A DNA stretch of 64,000 nt. Source: Trifolium pratense. Lineage: Eukaryota; Streptophyta; Magnoliopsida; Fabales; Fabaceae. Positions 47,330 to 59,429 of this stretch are shown piece by piece. The position numbers were made by a program, and so were the translations under genes. The number at the start of each line of letters is the position of its first letter. Positions within the stretch are counted from its first letter, which is position 1. The stretch is taken from assembly GCF_020283565.1 (NCBI RefSeq), contig NC_060060.1, positions 17,608,001 through 17,672,000 of the forward strand, read 5' to 3'. The notes under the pieces were generated by a model. It did not search any database and was not told the origin of the DNA. It saw only the letters and a list, made by a program, of their open reading frames with translations.

Positions 47330-48385
47330 TGTTGGATATTTTTCAAAATATATTTGTGTTGGGTCTTGAGGGGGGTCCGGGGAATCATCACATCGGGCCT
47401 TGAACAATTATATAAGTGAGTTGGACACCACACTTTAACTCAAAACCTTAAGGTGTTAGGTTTATGGGTCCTTTCACTTATAAACCATTCAATATTCATT
47501 GTTTCATCCGATGTGGGACTCAACTCACACTTGAAATACCAACATCTCCCCCTCAAGTGTGAGTCCATCCATTACTTTATGGGTATGCTCCCCCTCGAAC
47601 GGAAGCTTTTTCATCCACTTGTACCGCCGTTGTGTGCCATCAACGGGACACGCCGCCTGAACACCCTGTCAGGAAGACTTTCGACACAAGGAGCCGGATC
47701 AACAACCATCGGCTCTGATACCACTGTTGGGTCTTGAGGGGGGGTCCGGGGGATCATCACATCGGGCCTTGAACAATTATATAAGTGAATTGGACACCAC
47801 ACTTTAACCCAAAACCTTAAGGTGTTAGGTTTATGGGTCCTTTCACTTATAAACCATTCAATATTCATTGTTTCATCCGATGTGGGACTCAACTCATACT
47901 TGAAATACCAACAATTTGAAAGGTTGTAATGGTTAATTTGAAATTCAAATTTACATTTTTGAAATCCTTTCAAAGGTTGTGTCCCTTCATCATTTGGCAT
48001 AAGTTTCTCTGTAAATAGAGACGCTTAGGAGACAGAAAATACATAAGAGAAATCATGAATTTCATGAGTCAATTCTGTCAAAAAATTTCTAAATCATTTC
48101 TTCATTTCTCTAGTGTGCAAGGGTCATTGAAGAAACTTTATTCTGTAAAATATTATTGATCGATATGCTTGATATGTGTATACAATTCATGTCAAGGTTT
48201 CCAAAGTATCCTGAAGGGGATTCGCCAGTTAACCCTTTTGCATCCAGTTTATGGTGGGGGCGAATCGAACCTAAAGTGTAGTGTGATACACACGTTTTGG
48301 AATTTGTGCAATATGTTCATCATGTCTTTCATCATCTTCTTCTAGTTCGAGTATTTGCAACAGTCCCCCAACAAATGTTCTAACA
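47330..48385 (+). repeat. Left LTR, interrupted by TRIM
   Basis: About 494 bp after removing the nested element. The TATA box seen in the right LTR (TATAAATA) is here TGTAAATA, so this promoter is probably weakened as well as displaced. Confidence 0.9.
47357..47913 (-). mobile_element. TRIM retrotransposon nested in LTR
   Basis: Two LTRs of 188 bp (47357-47544) and 189 bp (47725-47913), both TGTTGGGTCTTGAGG...GAAATACCAACA, enclose 180 bp. The interior ends at the right LTR with the complement of TGGTATCAGAGCC, an exact initiator-Met-tRNA primer site, so the element reads right to left. The 5-bp duplication ATTTG (47352-47356 and 47914-47918) is perfect. There is no coding sequence. Length 557 bp is typical of terminal-repeat retrotransposons in miniature. 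The two LTRs differ at only a few positions, so the insertion is young. Confidence 0.95.
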
Positions 48386-50559
48386 ATCTTTAGGTTCGAT
48401 TTATGATTTGTATGTGATTAATTAATGGCTGCAAGTTTGAAGAGGATGGACTATTGCCTTTGTCGCAGAACTTTGGAGAGATAAGTATCATTATCCTTCT
48501 AATTTTATATGTTTGAACATCGAGATTATTATACATGCTTAAATATAAATTATTTTATATGAAAAGGAATTATAATTTCATGCACGGCGTAAGTTTGTCA
48601 TGTAGAAACTTTTGCCAATTTAATTCCTCCAATTCGGTTAAGTTTTATGGTTTTCAAGAAAAATTTGTTTTTAGTATGTATGTATGTGGCCGACAATTAT
48701 AGTTAGAAATGATTTGCTTAATCTTCATAATACTTTGGCTTATTATGCTATTTAGACCTTTCAAATATGTGTGTGTGTGAAAATTTTCTTGTAAGAGAAT
48801 TAGTATACAATCATTTCATGATGAATTGAATATCATACTTTGGTATAAATTGATATAGTTTTATATTTGAAATCCAGAATGGCTATTAACTATGAATTCA
48901 GTAACATCTGTTTATTTATTTGTTCAATTCATAGACAGTTTTGTGTTGATTTTAACAAGCAACATTCTATAATAATGACTATGGTGAAATGTACATATTT
49001 AAATTGTATGTATATATGATTATTATATGTATGATTCAGAAACTACTCAAAGTATGTGAATTGTGAATTTTGACAAGTTTGAATAAGTTTGGTTTATAGA
49101 CATGTTTTTATATGATCTTCTTTTATATAAAATTAGGGTATATGAATTGTCAAAATATGAAATGCATATTTTAGTGTTATTATTATTTTGTGCAAGAAGT
49201 TATTAAATTGGAAAGTGATGATCTCATATTATATGTGTATGATAATATGAAAGTTATTGTTAATTTCTTGCTTATCTTGATTATAAGATTGATTGAGTAT
49301 TTTGAAATTATTGTAAGTTGATAAATGATCATGGAGGAAATTAAGTTATAGAAAAGATTAATGATCTTTGAATCATTGTATATTTTTCTATAGTTATAAT
49401 AATTTGCCATAGAACATATTTATACATGAAACTTGATTTTGACATTTAGAATTTATGATACATGTATTAGTTATTTGATAACTAATAATATGAAAAGGTT
49501 TCTTAAATGAAATTGAAATAAATTCTAAAGTAATATTTTAAGTTCATGTGAGGTATATGACTTATATGGTGTGATCCATCTTATGAAATAAAAGTTGGTC
49601 ATGACAAATCTTTATGATCATGTTTGATGATGTTATACATATTTAATGTATTGAATGTAGGATACATTTAAGTGAAAGTTGAACTTCAAATTGAAATGAT
49701 TATTAAATATGTAACAAGAGAATAATGACATAAAGTTTGTGCATATGAGTATATGACACAATGACAATAGAATGACAAAAAGTCATGGTTTTGTGATAGC
49801 GGTTAAAACTATCAAGAATATAAAGGAATATTCAAAGTTTCTAAAAAAGCATAGCTATGTGGTTGATTGAATATTCAAAGGTTATAAAGTTGGAAAATAT
49901 TTCAATTCTTTGACGAAAGGATTGACAAAGATATGATGTTTTCGGATAATGATGGTTAAGTCATTGAAGACATCATTAGGGATGTGGTACAAGCCCATAT
50001 CTAATTGATCACCAATGGTGGAAACTCAACTCACACTTGAATAACATCTAAGTCTTGAATTCAATGATGAAAGTACACTATTAGAGTGATTGAAGTACTT
50101 TGACAATAATAAATACATCCCAAGGGATAAAAAGTACTTGGACCATAAGAACAAAGTGGTAGGATGAGGTTTTCCTCTTAATAGACATATAGCATATGTT
50201 TGCTTGAATGCATAATTATGGGTGCATTTATGATATAGTCTACCTATATGAGAATGAAGTGAGGCCACTTCATAGAGTTAAAGGGCTTGACTCTTAAATT
50301 CTCATGAAAAGGATATGAGATACAAGGCCTTAACAAATGTGTCATTTTGATAATTCGATCAATGGTACCGAGATTTCATGTGTGAGTTATGAACACTTGT
50401 TATGATGAATAATTGGTTCAAAGCTTGTCTACCAATCTATTCGGGGATGAGTGGAAACTTAACTTACTAAGTAATGGTTCAAATCGTGAGATACCTTTAT
50501 TGAAACCATGAGATTTCCGGAATAATGGATTTAGATATATTTTGAAAATGGTGGGGGAT

Positions 50560-51052
50560 TGTTGGATATTTTCCAAAATATATTTGAAAGGTTGCAATGG
50601 TTAATTTGAAATTCAAATTTACATTTTTGAAATCCTTTCAAAGGTTGTGACCCTTCATCATTTGGCATAAGTTTCTCTATAAATAGAGACACTTAGGAGA
50701 CAGAAAATACATAAGAGAAATCATGAATTTCATGAGTCAATTCTGTCAAAAATTTTCTAAATCATTTCTTCATTTCTCTAGTGCACAAGGGTCATTGAAG
50801 AAACTTTATTCTGTAAAATATCATTGATCGATATGTTTGATATGTGTATGCAATCCATGTCAAGGTTTTCAAAGTATCCTGAAGGGGATTCGCCAGGTAA
50901 CCCTTTTGCATCCAGTTTATGGTGGGAGCGAATCGAACCTAAAGTTTAGTGTGATACACACGCTTTGGAATTTGTGCAATATATTCATCATGTTGTTCAT
51001 CATCTTCTTCTAGTTCGAGTATTTGCAGCAGTCCCCAACAAATGTTCTAACA
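50560..51052 (+). repeat. Right LTR of the domain-less element
   Basis: Uninterrupted copy with TATAAATA at 50678-50685. Confidence 0.9.
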
Positions 51053-51499
51053 TCTTGATCACGTAGATAAAGCATGAGAAGGCAAACTCACTCAACCAAT
51101 GTGATTGAGAGTGAGTGTGAGCATTCAGAGCAAGCAACTAATAAAAGAAATGATAAAATAGTAACAACTCTTCCATATAAGTTGATGTGTGCGTTTACAT
51201 TGTGCAACCTGTTTTTCTTTTTTTATTGAGATCTTATAGGAATTATCTATTTAGATTAATAGAAAAATTTGAACTACCAATAAAAATCATAATTGAGAAA
51301 AATAAAATATTGCAAATTTGCAATTGATGTCGGTATTTCATTTTCTAATGTATAAAAACGAAAATGGAATAATGAGTCATTGATAAACTCTTGAACTTTA
51401 AGAAGTACTGTACTGGTAGTATCATTCCATTGTCCATAAGAGAATTGCGTCTATTTTATATTTTTTAATAAATATTTTTTTTCTTAAAACAAAAGGGAC
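51053..51499. other. Intergenic, no gene seen
   Basis: AT-rich flank after the TCTTG duplication; nothing supported. Confidence 0.45.
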
Positions 51500-51790
51500 T
51501 TAAACCCAAAAAAAAAAAAACACTAAGCATAAATGACTTTAGAGGTAAGTTTATTTTCATAACATCGGCTAATAACAATGAACTTGGTCTAGCAGGTTAG
51601 ACACGGCTCATACACTTCATATTAGTAAGAGCATCAGCGCAAGAATTGGTTTCACGATAACGATACACTTTAATTTTCCACTCCAACGTAAGCAATCTAC
51701 AAATTTCTTGAACAAATCTCCAACGACAACACTACCATCCTTTGCATTTTGTATAGCATGAAAAATCACACGCTAAAATTATCATGCAAC
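51500..51790 (-). pseudogene. LINE RNase H-like fragment
   Basis: A minus-strand reading near 51600-51700 gives WKIKVYRYRETNSCADALTN, the end of the RNase H-like domain of plant LINEs. A T-run (A on the minus strand) lies near its 3' end at about 51511-51523. Confidence 0.6.
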
Positions 51791-52559
51791 TCTATATATT
51801 TAGTATTCATTGTTATTGTTACTATTAATAAACTCTAAAATATAATTGAAAGATAAAGTTACTTTTAAAAGTTGTTATTTAGTTGAGAACAAGATTTTTT
51901 ATATTTTGACAACAATAAATTTCTACAAAAAAAATAATATGAATTTAACTATGATCCTCTTTTGCATATATTCTTATCCTCGTGTATAATGTTATTTCTC
52001 TCAATTGATTTAGTTGCTATTGCTATGGTTTTCAAAAGAGTGTAACATAACTTTTTTACTACATGATAACTTATTTAACTATGCATATACAAATAATTAA
52101 CCATGTACATAAACTCTTATCTTTTCACCCATGCGGTAGAAATTGATTCTCTTTGACAAGTATCATTGGCTAAAAGAAGTGAATTTAGTGGCCAAAATAA
52201 AGTTACAATATTAAGAAAGAATGGAAGATATTTGCATAGCAAAGTGGTGAGGCACAGTGGGTAGCATAGCTATAGATAGAAGGTAGTAAATTAGGTATGA
52301 ATTTGTTAAAATGCTTTAAGCTTTCTAGTGCTAATGCATTTTGCATGCTTGGATGTGGAAGACAGCAAAAGCACACAATGTTACAATGGGAAATCTCTAG
52401 TGCGAGAGTGAAAGTACAATATCAAATTAGAATATCTGCGCTTTTGCTGTGTATATATATCATTGTGTGTTTGCATAATGGGCCACATTGTAGGGACATC
52501 CAACTTCACTAGCCATGTGCTTCAACCACTCTTTGCTTTGAACACGCCTTGGCAATCAC
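51791..52559. other. Upstream region of the GRP1.8-like gene
   Basis: AT-rich, no other gene. It should hold the promoter. The ORF at 52297-52512 has no features and is probably non-coding. Confidence 0.5.
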
Positions 52560-52567
52560 TATAAATA
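52560..52567 (+). promoter_or_regulatory. TATA box of the GRP1.8-like gene
   Basis: TATAAATA, 70 bases before the start codon, in the context CACTATAAATACCC. It is a strong plant TATA box. Confidence 0.8.
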
Positions 52568-52637
52568 CCCTTCAAACTTCTTCAACTATAAACCAAGCTC
52601 TACCTTTTGAGGGAATTTACCTTCAAAGTATAATCCC

Positions 52638-53870
52638 ATGGCTTCTATACAAAGAGTTCCCATTGTGGTTTTCTTAGTACTATTGGCATTAAGCATTTGT
52701 TCTGCCAGAAGGGCTCTACTCACTTTTGATGCTGGAGGTGGCTATGGTTTAGGTCATGGCATTGGTGGTGGAGGCGGTGGAGGAGGAACAAGTGGTGGTA
52801 GTGGATATGGAGGTGGAGGAGTAGGAAATGGCGGCGGCGGTGGTGGAGGAGCTGGATATGGAGGTGACCATGGAGTTGGATATGGTGGTGGTGGTGGGAA
52901 TGGCGGTGGGGGAGGTTATGGTATTGGGGGAGAACATGGTGGTGGTTATGGTGGAGGTGCAGGAGGTGGAGCTGGTGGTGGTTATGGTGGAGAACATGGC
53001 ATAGGATATGGAGGAGGTGGTGGAAGTGGCGCAGGTGGTGGAGCTGGGTATGGTGCAGGAGGAGCTCAAGGAGGTGGATATGGCACTGGAGGAGGTGCTG
53101 GTGGTGGTGCAGGAGGAGAGCATGGTAGTGGATACGGTGGTGGTCAAGGAGGTGGAGCTGGCGGAGGCTATGGTGGTGGTGGAGAGCATGGAGGAGGATA
53201 TGCTGGTGGTGAAGGAGGTGGAGCTGGAGCTGGAGGAGGTTATGGTGGTGGGGGAGAGCATGGTGCTTCTGGCTACGGAGGTGGAGAAGGAGGTGGAGCC
53301 GGAGGAGGTTATGGTGGCGGGGGAGAGCATGGTGCGTCTGGCTACGGAGGTGGTAAAGGAGGTGGAGCTGGAGGAGGATATGGTGGGGAGGGAGAGCATG
53401 GTGCTTCTGGGTACGGAGGTGGTAATGGAGGTGGAGCAGGTGGCGGAGGCTATGGTAATGGTGGAGAGCATGGTGGTGGCGAAGGTGGTGGAGCTGGAGG
53501 AGGTTATGGTGGTGGAGGAGAGCATGGTGCTTCAGGCTATGGAGGTGGAGCTGGAGGTGGTGCTGGTGGAGGTTATGGTGGTGGGGGAGAACATGGTGCT
53601 TCAGGCTACGGAGGTGGTGCAGGAGGTGGAGCTGGAGGAGGTTATGGTGCTGGCGGGGAGCATGGTGCTTCTGGCTACGGAGGTGGTGAAGGAGGTGGAG
53701 CTGGAGGAGGCTATGGTGGTAATGGAGGAGCACACGGAGGTGGATATGGTAGTGGAGGTGGTGCTGGTGGAGGAGCTGGAGGTGGAGCATATGGCAGCGG
53801 TGGCGCACATGGTGGTAGTTTTGGAGGAGGAGGTGGAAGTGGTGGTGGCCATGGGGGTTATGTTCCCTAA
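52638..53870 (+). CDS. GRP1.8: Glycine-rich cell-wall structural protein, GRP1.8 type
   Basis: Intronless ORF of 410 residues. A signal peptide (VVFLVLLALSICSA, cleavage probably after A23) is followed by RRALLTFDAGGGYGLGHG, very like the start of bean GRP1.8. The rest is almost all glycine with Tyr, Ala, His and Glu in repeated units. The unit GEHGASGYGGG occurs six times in the C-terminal half, each linked by a GGGAGGGYGG block. The C-terminus is GGGHGGYVP, again as in GRP1.8. Proteins of this class are secreted and deposited in walls of water-conducting (protoxylem) cells, where they stiffen the wall. The Tyr residues may cross-link. It lacks Cys. Long ORFs on the other frames and strand across the gene are composition artefacts. 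Vascular expression is inferred from the family, not seen here. Confidence 0.95.
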   Translation: MASIQRVPIVVFLVLLALSICSARRALLTFDAGGGYGLGHGIGGGGGGGGTSGGSGYGGGGVGNGGGGGGGAGYGGDHGVGYGGGGGNGGGGGYGIGGEHGGGYGGGAGGGAGGGYGGEHGIGYGGGGGSGAGGGAGYGAGGAQGGGYGTGGGAGGGAGGEHGSGYGGGQGGGAGGGYGGGGEHGGGYAGGEGGGAGAGGGYGGGGEHGASGYGGGEGGGAGGGYGGGGEHGASGYGGGKGGGAGGGYGGEGEHGASGYGGGNGGGAGGGGYGNGGEHGGGEGGGAGGGYGGGGEHGASGYGGGAGGGAGGGYGGGGEHGASGYGGGAGGGAGGGYGAGGEHGASGYGGGEGGGAGGGYGGNGGAHGGGYGSGGGAGGGAGGGAYGSGGAHGGSFGGGGGSGGGHGGYVP

Positions 53871-55775
53871 GAACTACTCTAGAACGTACACATGACAAAT
53901 ATCGGAGTGTCCCCTTTGATGATCAAGAATAAGTATATGTATTGTGAATCAACAAAATCATATTCATAATTCATAATTCATATTTATATTTGTATTACAA
54001 GAGCAAGATTATCAGCTCATGATTTATATATATGTATTATATATGTAACAAATATATTTCTACGATTATTAATTGTAATATTATGAAACTATATATATTA
54101 TATTCTGAAGTTTTGGTATGCAATTCTCATTATATTTCCTATATATATGCAGGATGTGGTATATTTATTAGAATCTAAAAATGCAAATAGGGCTTTATTA
54201 AAAGTTTCAAATAGATTGCTGTCATGCATGTCTCTACTTAATAGCTTCATTTGATTGCTCAGAAACCGTCAGCTGAGGCGTTGGAGCTGAAGACATTGAA
54301 AATTCTCTACAAATGCTTTCTACGTTATGAATCATCATATCAAATATCAATGGGAAGTGCCAGTTCTCGCGAAAATTTTTCATGGAATTGGAAACATCAC
54401 AACACAGATAAATGATATTGTGATGACCTTTTTCATTTACTTCCACAATTGATTCGCGATAGTTTTGTTATAATACTTTTCGTAGAAAATAGCAACGCCC
54501 AATATCAATCCTTCCATCTTCATTCATCATTAGATGTTGCATGGAAAACAAATTTATCATAAAATTCTTTGTTCCTTATATGAGATCTGTTTTACATAGC
54601 ATTTCGTTGCATTAATTGCATTATATGAAATACTAGCATCGATCTCACTTTCAATTCAATAGCCAAATTAATAATGCTAGAAATGCAAATATTACATATC
54701 ATTGGATCATTGAATACAAACAATTAATTATCTAATTGCATGTAGTACCTATCAAACACCACTGGTGATGGACAAAGAGTGACTATTTGTTCCCTGACCA
54801 ACCATCTCAGAGAATAATCCATTACAAGTTTCTTCTGTGGCACAACCTAATAACTGCAAAATGCAAATGATAAATTTGTTTTAAAATGTGATTGTAAAGT
54901 GGTAAGTTTATTTGATACTCTATTTTCTGCAAAGATCTATGACTGTTTGACGCTTTAGATACTTACACCATTTTAGGCCACATAAACAAAGTATTAAGTA
55001 TTAGGGAAAGGAAGTTAATGTAAGTGTTACTTCAATGAAATTGTAAATCCTCATAATCATAGAACAGATATTTGTGAAACCAATACGGTTATGACTAAAT
55101 TAATCACTCACCAGAATGTTGAGTCATGGCATGACCCCAAGTGTGACGACACGCTCTACAGTAACAGCACAGCATTGTCAGGTGCCCATTGAAGAGGCTC
55201 TATTGTAAACTGCAATTTCACTCATCACATCCACAAAATGTCGGTGTTCAACTAGCTCAGAAGTAATTCAACTGCAAATGTTATAAGTAATACTAGCAAC
55301 AACAAATGAAGGAACCGGGAAAGGGATTTGTTGTAGGCATATTTATTCCTTTTATAGATCAGCTTCCCTGCTTAGATAACAATGCAGACAAGAGCTGCTT
55401 AGTAAATGATGTCTTAAATGTTACTAATTAAAGAATGATTACTTAGTAATTATCGTCCTCAGATACAATCAATGTTTAACCTCATAATCTATTACTGTAT
55501 TAAAGAAAAAACCAATATTAGAAAATTGGGGATTATTTATCATCGCCAATGCTATCATTTATAAACCAATGCTATCATTTATAATGTATCAATACATCCA
55601 TGTTACAATTACACACTATGTTCTTAACATGTAAAAGGGAACAACGGTGTGCTGTGTAGTGACTATACAATTTGGCAGGAGGAATTGAAAAGTTTAAGCA
55701 AAAAGACCAGATAAAGGTATTTTCGCCAACAAAATATCAAGTACGCAGCCAAATGCCTAAAGTCGGAGAGACTAT
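53871..55775. other. Intergenic, with exon-like fragments of unknown origin
   Basis: On the minus strand 55124-55206 has an acceptor (AAATTGCAG) and a strong donor (CTG|GTGAGT), and 54750-54848 starts with TTTTGCAG and reads LLGCATEETCNGLFSEMVGQ to a stop. These could be spliced 3' UTR or alternative last exons of the protease gene upstream, or a relic. The minus ORF 54234-54446 is equally unclear. I do not call a gene. Confidence 0.3.
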
Positions 55776-58700
55776 TCACTGTGAAATTCCGGCTGCCACA
55801 GGGTAGGCGGCGACAGAAGCATGGCTTGATTTCTTGCGAGCACTGTTGTTACCTTTGTCAGACTGCGATGAATCAGTCTTTTTTCTCTTGTTCTCAGAGG
55901 AGCCTTTGCTGTTGCTGGGACTAGCATCAAGGTATTCCATTAGTGCACATCTCCTCGAACTCGAACCACGCATCTTCTTAAGATATGTGATGGCAGCTTT
56001 TGTTTCAGCACTATCTGCTGACTTATTGGACTTATTAGACTTATTTGATGATGATCTTTTACAGCTCCCTTGATTCTCAGTCTTCAAATGATCGCGTGAG
56101 ATCTGGAAACTCTTACCTGAAAAATCCACTCAAGGTTATTAAACAAAGTAAATCATAGAGTACATGAGAAAAAACTATCAGTAAAAGTATATCCAATCAC
56201 CTGGTGGAGTCTGATAAGGGGGCGAGTTGGGAGGAGTTAGAGGATTGAAACCGTCATTCTCTATAAAATCAAAAACATCCTGATTGCATTTGTTTTTATC
56301 AGGAGCACCATTCTCAGCATATGAACTCCCACCAGACTTTGCAATATTAGGCAAGCTGGTACTATTCAAAGGTTGCACTTGGGCATTTATATCTTCCAAT
56401 CCCTTCAAATTAAGAGTTTTCTGACTTGATGGCCTGGCAGGAAATTGTTCACGGCAAGGTGAAGCATAAATAACCTCATCAGTTTCAAGAAACTCGCGAC
56501 TTTGTCGACCCGAATAATCAAACTTCTTGGGAAATTCTTTGGATTCACCATCCCCACTCCTCTCAATATTTCCATTTAAAATAGGAAATGATTTATTCTG
56601 GCCATCTGTCAATTCTTTGGATTCCCCAGCGCCACTCCTCTCCATATTTCTATTTAAAGTAGGACATGATTTATCCTGGCCATCCGTGATGTCTAAAACA
56701 GACTTGGGAGACGTATTACACTGTTCCAAGACTTGACTCCTAGTTTCTACAAATTTTGAAAACCAAGGTGTACCCTGTCGAGCATAAAACAGCATGTATG
56801 CTTCCTGAGACAGCACATTCTCTTCGGATACCTTAGTAACCTGAAAATTTTCCAGATATTACATGTTAAATAAAACATAAAAGAATGACCACAATAGAAT
56901 TATTAATTAAGCACAGACCATATGCAAAGGAAACAAAATCATGAGATTTACAACAATAAAAATGAATATTTTCAAACTATGGAAGACTTCCTAGGGAAAA
57001 TCTTGAAGAAACGACATATCAATACTGAACCATGAAGATAGCATCAACTTTTATCATAAAATATATGTGAAAACAAATTCAGAAGATGCTACCTTTGAAT
57101 CATCAAATTTATGCCATGTGTCTGGAGCAGTGCGAATGAAGCAGAAGTAATGACCGGACGTAGGTGAAAATCCAGTATGCACAACAACTGCATATAGATC
57201 ATATTTCAATGATACCTGCCAACATAAAAATGAGTCGATAAATAATAATTCACAAGGGAAAAATATGTGAGGAAAAAGACTCAAAACTCACATCATTGTT
57301 TTCATTCAAAATGGTGTAGGGTTGCAAGTCCAACTCCAAAGGAAAACTGATATACTTGTCAATCTTTTCAACTAAAATCCCATCTGTCTTAAACCTCTTT
57401 AAATGGAATGCAGCAATAGTAGGTGTCTGACCCAACATAAGCCGTTTCTCCTTAGACACTTCCTCGTTGCAGCCCTCACATTTAAACTTTCCGTCCATGT
57501 TTTCCACCATAGTGAAACATTCTAAAGCACTTGAAAGAGCATCTACATTTCCTAATTGTAAGCTCAAGTCAATAATTGGATCATCAGTGTCAGAAGAGCG
57601 ACCACAGTTACAACATCGGAGCTGAAACATAATTACAAGGAAAATATAACCATTAGCAAACATACAATTCTATATCAAAAAATGAGACAAACAATTATTT
57701 AACAATCATACCTTGCTAACCAGACTGCCACCAAAAACTTTCTTAACAATATTATCGTCCTCAAAATTTGGATTATTCTTCTTCAGATTTAAAAAACATG
57801 AATCAAGTTCATCCAATGCACACGTCATAAACTCGTGTACATCCTCTTGCTGATATCTTCTAAAACTCTTATTAAAATCTGATACAGGTTATGGATCACA
57901 AACACAAAAGTAAAAAAGAAACTAACCTTATATCAATTAAAGATTATGTTTCACAGGCCAGTAATATAACAATCACTAGTCACTACTAATTTACCAATTA
58001 ATTAATGACAGACAATTCTTAATCCTTCCATTTAAAAGATTGGCCACAGGCCTACAGCAAGATATGCAAGAAAGTATCTGTGAATATTGTATTAAGGATA
58101 CGATGCAAATTATCCACAAGTATATAAGGCGAGACGACTCTTCCAGTAGACTGCAAGGAATGTACCATCTGGTAGCGGAAAGCACAAATAACACAGTACC
58201 CATTATGACCTGAAATTCCCAATCTAAAGGTCAAATTCTTCAGAAAAATAAAACAAACAAAAACCATAAAATAAAATACTCAAACTTTGCACATAACGGC
58301 AACAAGTACCATATAATGTTTTAACCATCAAAGCAAATTCCTCCTATTCACATCTAAACTGCCTAAATATTACAACCCGTATAATAACACAATTTTACGA
58401 TTTTTTACCCATCAATCTAAACCTAAATTTATAAAATGAATTAGACTGTTAAATTCAAACAAGGGTAACTCACGATCTTCATATGAGTGGCTGCAATCAA
58501 TAATAGATTCCAATAGGGGCACCGTATGCGTGAAGCATTGCATAATTGAATTGAGAAAGCATGTATTACCAAGGTTGGCAAACCCAGCGCCCTGTTAAAC
58601 AAAAAAAATCATCAACAAAAAAACCAATAAATCAACAAAACTAAATAAATAAATCAACAAAATTTCAAAACCAAAAAGGCAAAACCTATGTAACACATAC

Positions 58701-59429
58701 AATTCAAATCAAAGGTGTGTCTGGTGTCTGACACATGTCAATGAACAACACTTACACGACACTAAGCCTATGTTTGGCATCACCATGGATACGCCAAAAT
58801 CACGATGATCCACTGTAATTTCCCAAAAGCCACACTTTGTAGCTTCTGTAAAATCACAGTGATTCACCGTAATTCTGGCGGATACACTTACACATTTACA
58901 TTCAATTATTCTGATTAACTTGTCAATTTCGTGTATGTGTCAATCTTGATAGACCAAAACTAAATAAACAAACAAAAATAAAGAAAGAAACGCTTACAAT
59001 TATCGACGGTACAGCTTTAGAATCAGATTCATAAATTAAATCCTGTAAAAGATCCTCATACACCCAACTATCATCAGCAGAATCCGCCGGTACCCAAGCC
59101 TCCGGCTGCACAGCCAAAACCCGCGACGAATTCAGAGGACGACACTCCTGGCGATCCACCGCCTCCGGCCAAATCAAAGACGAATCAGCACCATTGTTGA
59201 CTTCATAAGTAACTGACTGCCTTGGATCTCCCTCCTGAACACCGTCGGTTAACGGCGGAGGAGAGTCGTCAATTAGAGGAACAGGTTGAACGAAAACTCC
59301 GTCACAATCAGGCAACGGAGAACCAGGTTGAGCAGTTTCAACTGTTTCGGAAATTGAATTCACCATTGAAGATGAATTCATTTGATTCTCTTGTTTTTCA
59401 ACTCCTTCTGGAGAATTTGAACAAGACAT
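55776..59429 (-). CDS. UBP20/21-like: Ubiquitin-specific protease (ubiquitin carboxyl-terminal hydrolase), UBP20/21-like
   Basis: Eight exons, complement(join(55776..56116, 56201..56840, 57093..57215, 57292..57621, 57712..57878, 58102..58209, 58474..58591, 58998..59429)), give 752 residues in frame with GT-AG junctions throughout. It is a cysteine protease that removes ubiquitin from proteins. The N-terminal 144 residues (exon 1) are an acidic Pro/Ser-rich extension. The Cys box GAGFANLGNTCFLN places the nucleophile at C155. QQEDVHEFM lies at 229-237. A zinc-type CCNC (278-281) and CEGC (323-326) form the fingers. The His box TSGHYFCFIR has H407, and D423/D424 completes the triad region. VLSQEAYMLFY closes the domain. 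The C-terminal ~290 residues are low-complexity, with a Ser/Lys-rich basic tail (KRKK, KKSS) that could direct it to the nucleus. Length fits Arabidopsis UBP20 and UBP21. Confidence 0.93.

Larger units (their letters stand above)
47330..51052 (+). mobile_element. Complete non-coding LTR retrotransposon (domain-less)
   Basis: Two LTRs of about 493 bp, both TGTTGGATATTTT...TGTTCTAACA, lie at 47330-48385 (enlarged by a nested element) and 50560-51052. A perfect 5-bp duplication TCTTG flanks the element (47325-47329 and 51053-51057). A polypurine tract GAAAATGGTGGGGGA precedes the right LTR, giving plus orientation. The 2174-bp interior (48386-50559) has no gag or pol reading, and no canonical TGG-type primer site follows the left LTR. 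It is a non-autonomous element of the LARD kind that would need another element's proteins. Confidence 0.92.

Noticed and set aside
47357..47913. Cassandra-type TRIM (5S rRNA in LTR)
   Set aside because: I looked for 5S rRNA internal promoter blocks in the 188-bp LTR and did not find them, so it is left as a TRIM of unnamed family.
47611..48000. 129-codon minus-strand ORF
   Set aside because: Lies across the TRIM LTR and interior and continues into the outer LTR; TRIM elements are non-coding and no motif is present.
52720..53898. Long minus-strand and alternate-frame ORFs across the glycine-rich gene
   Set aside because: They arise from the repeated GGN codons of the sense gene. The sense frame has a signal peptide, TATA box and family match; the others have only low-complexity residues.
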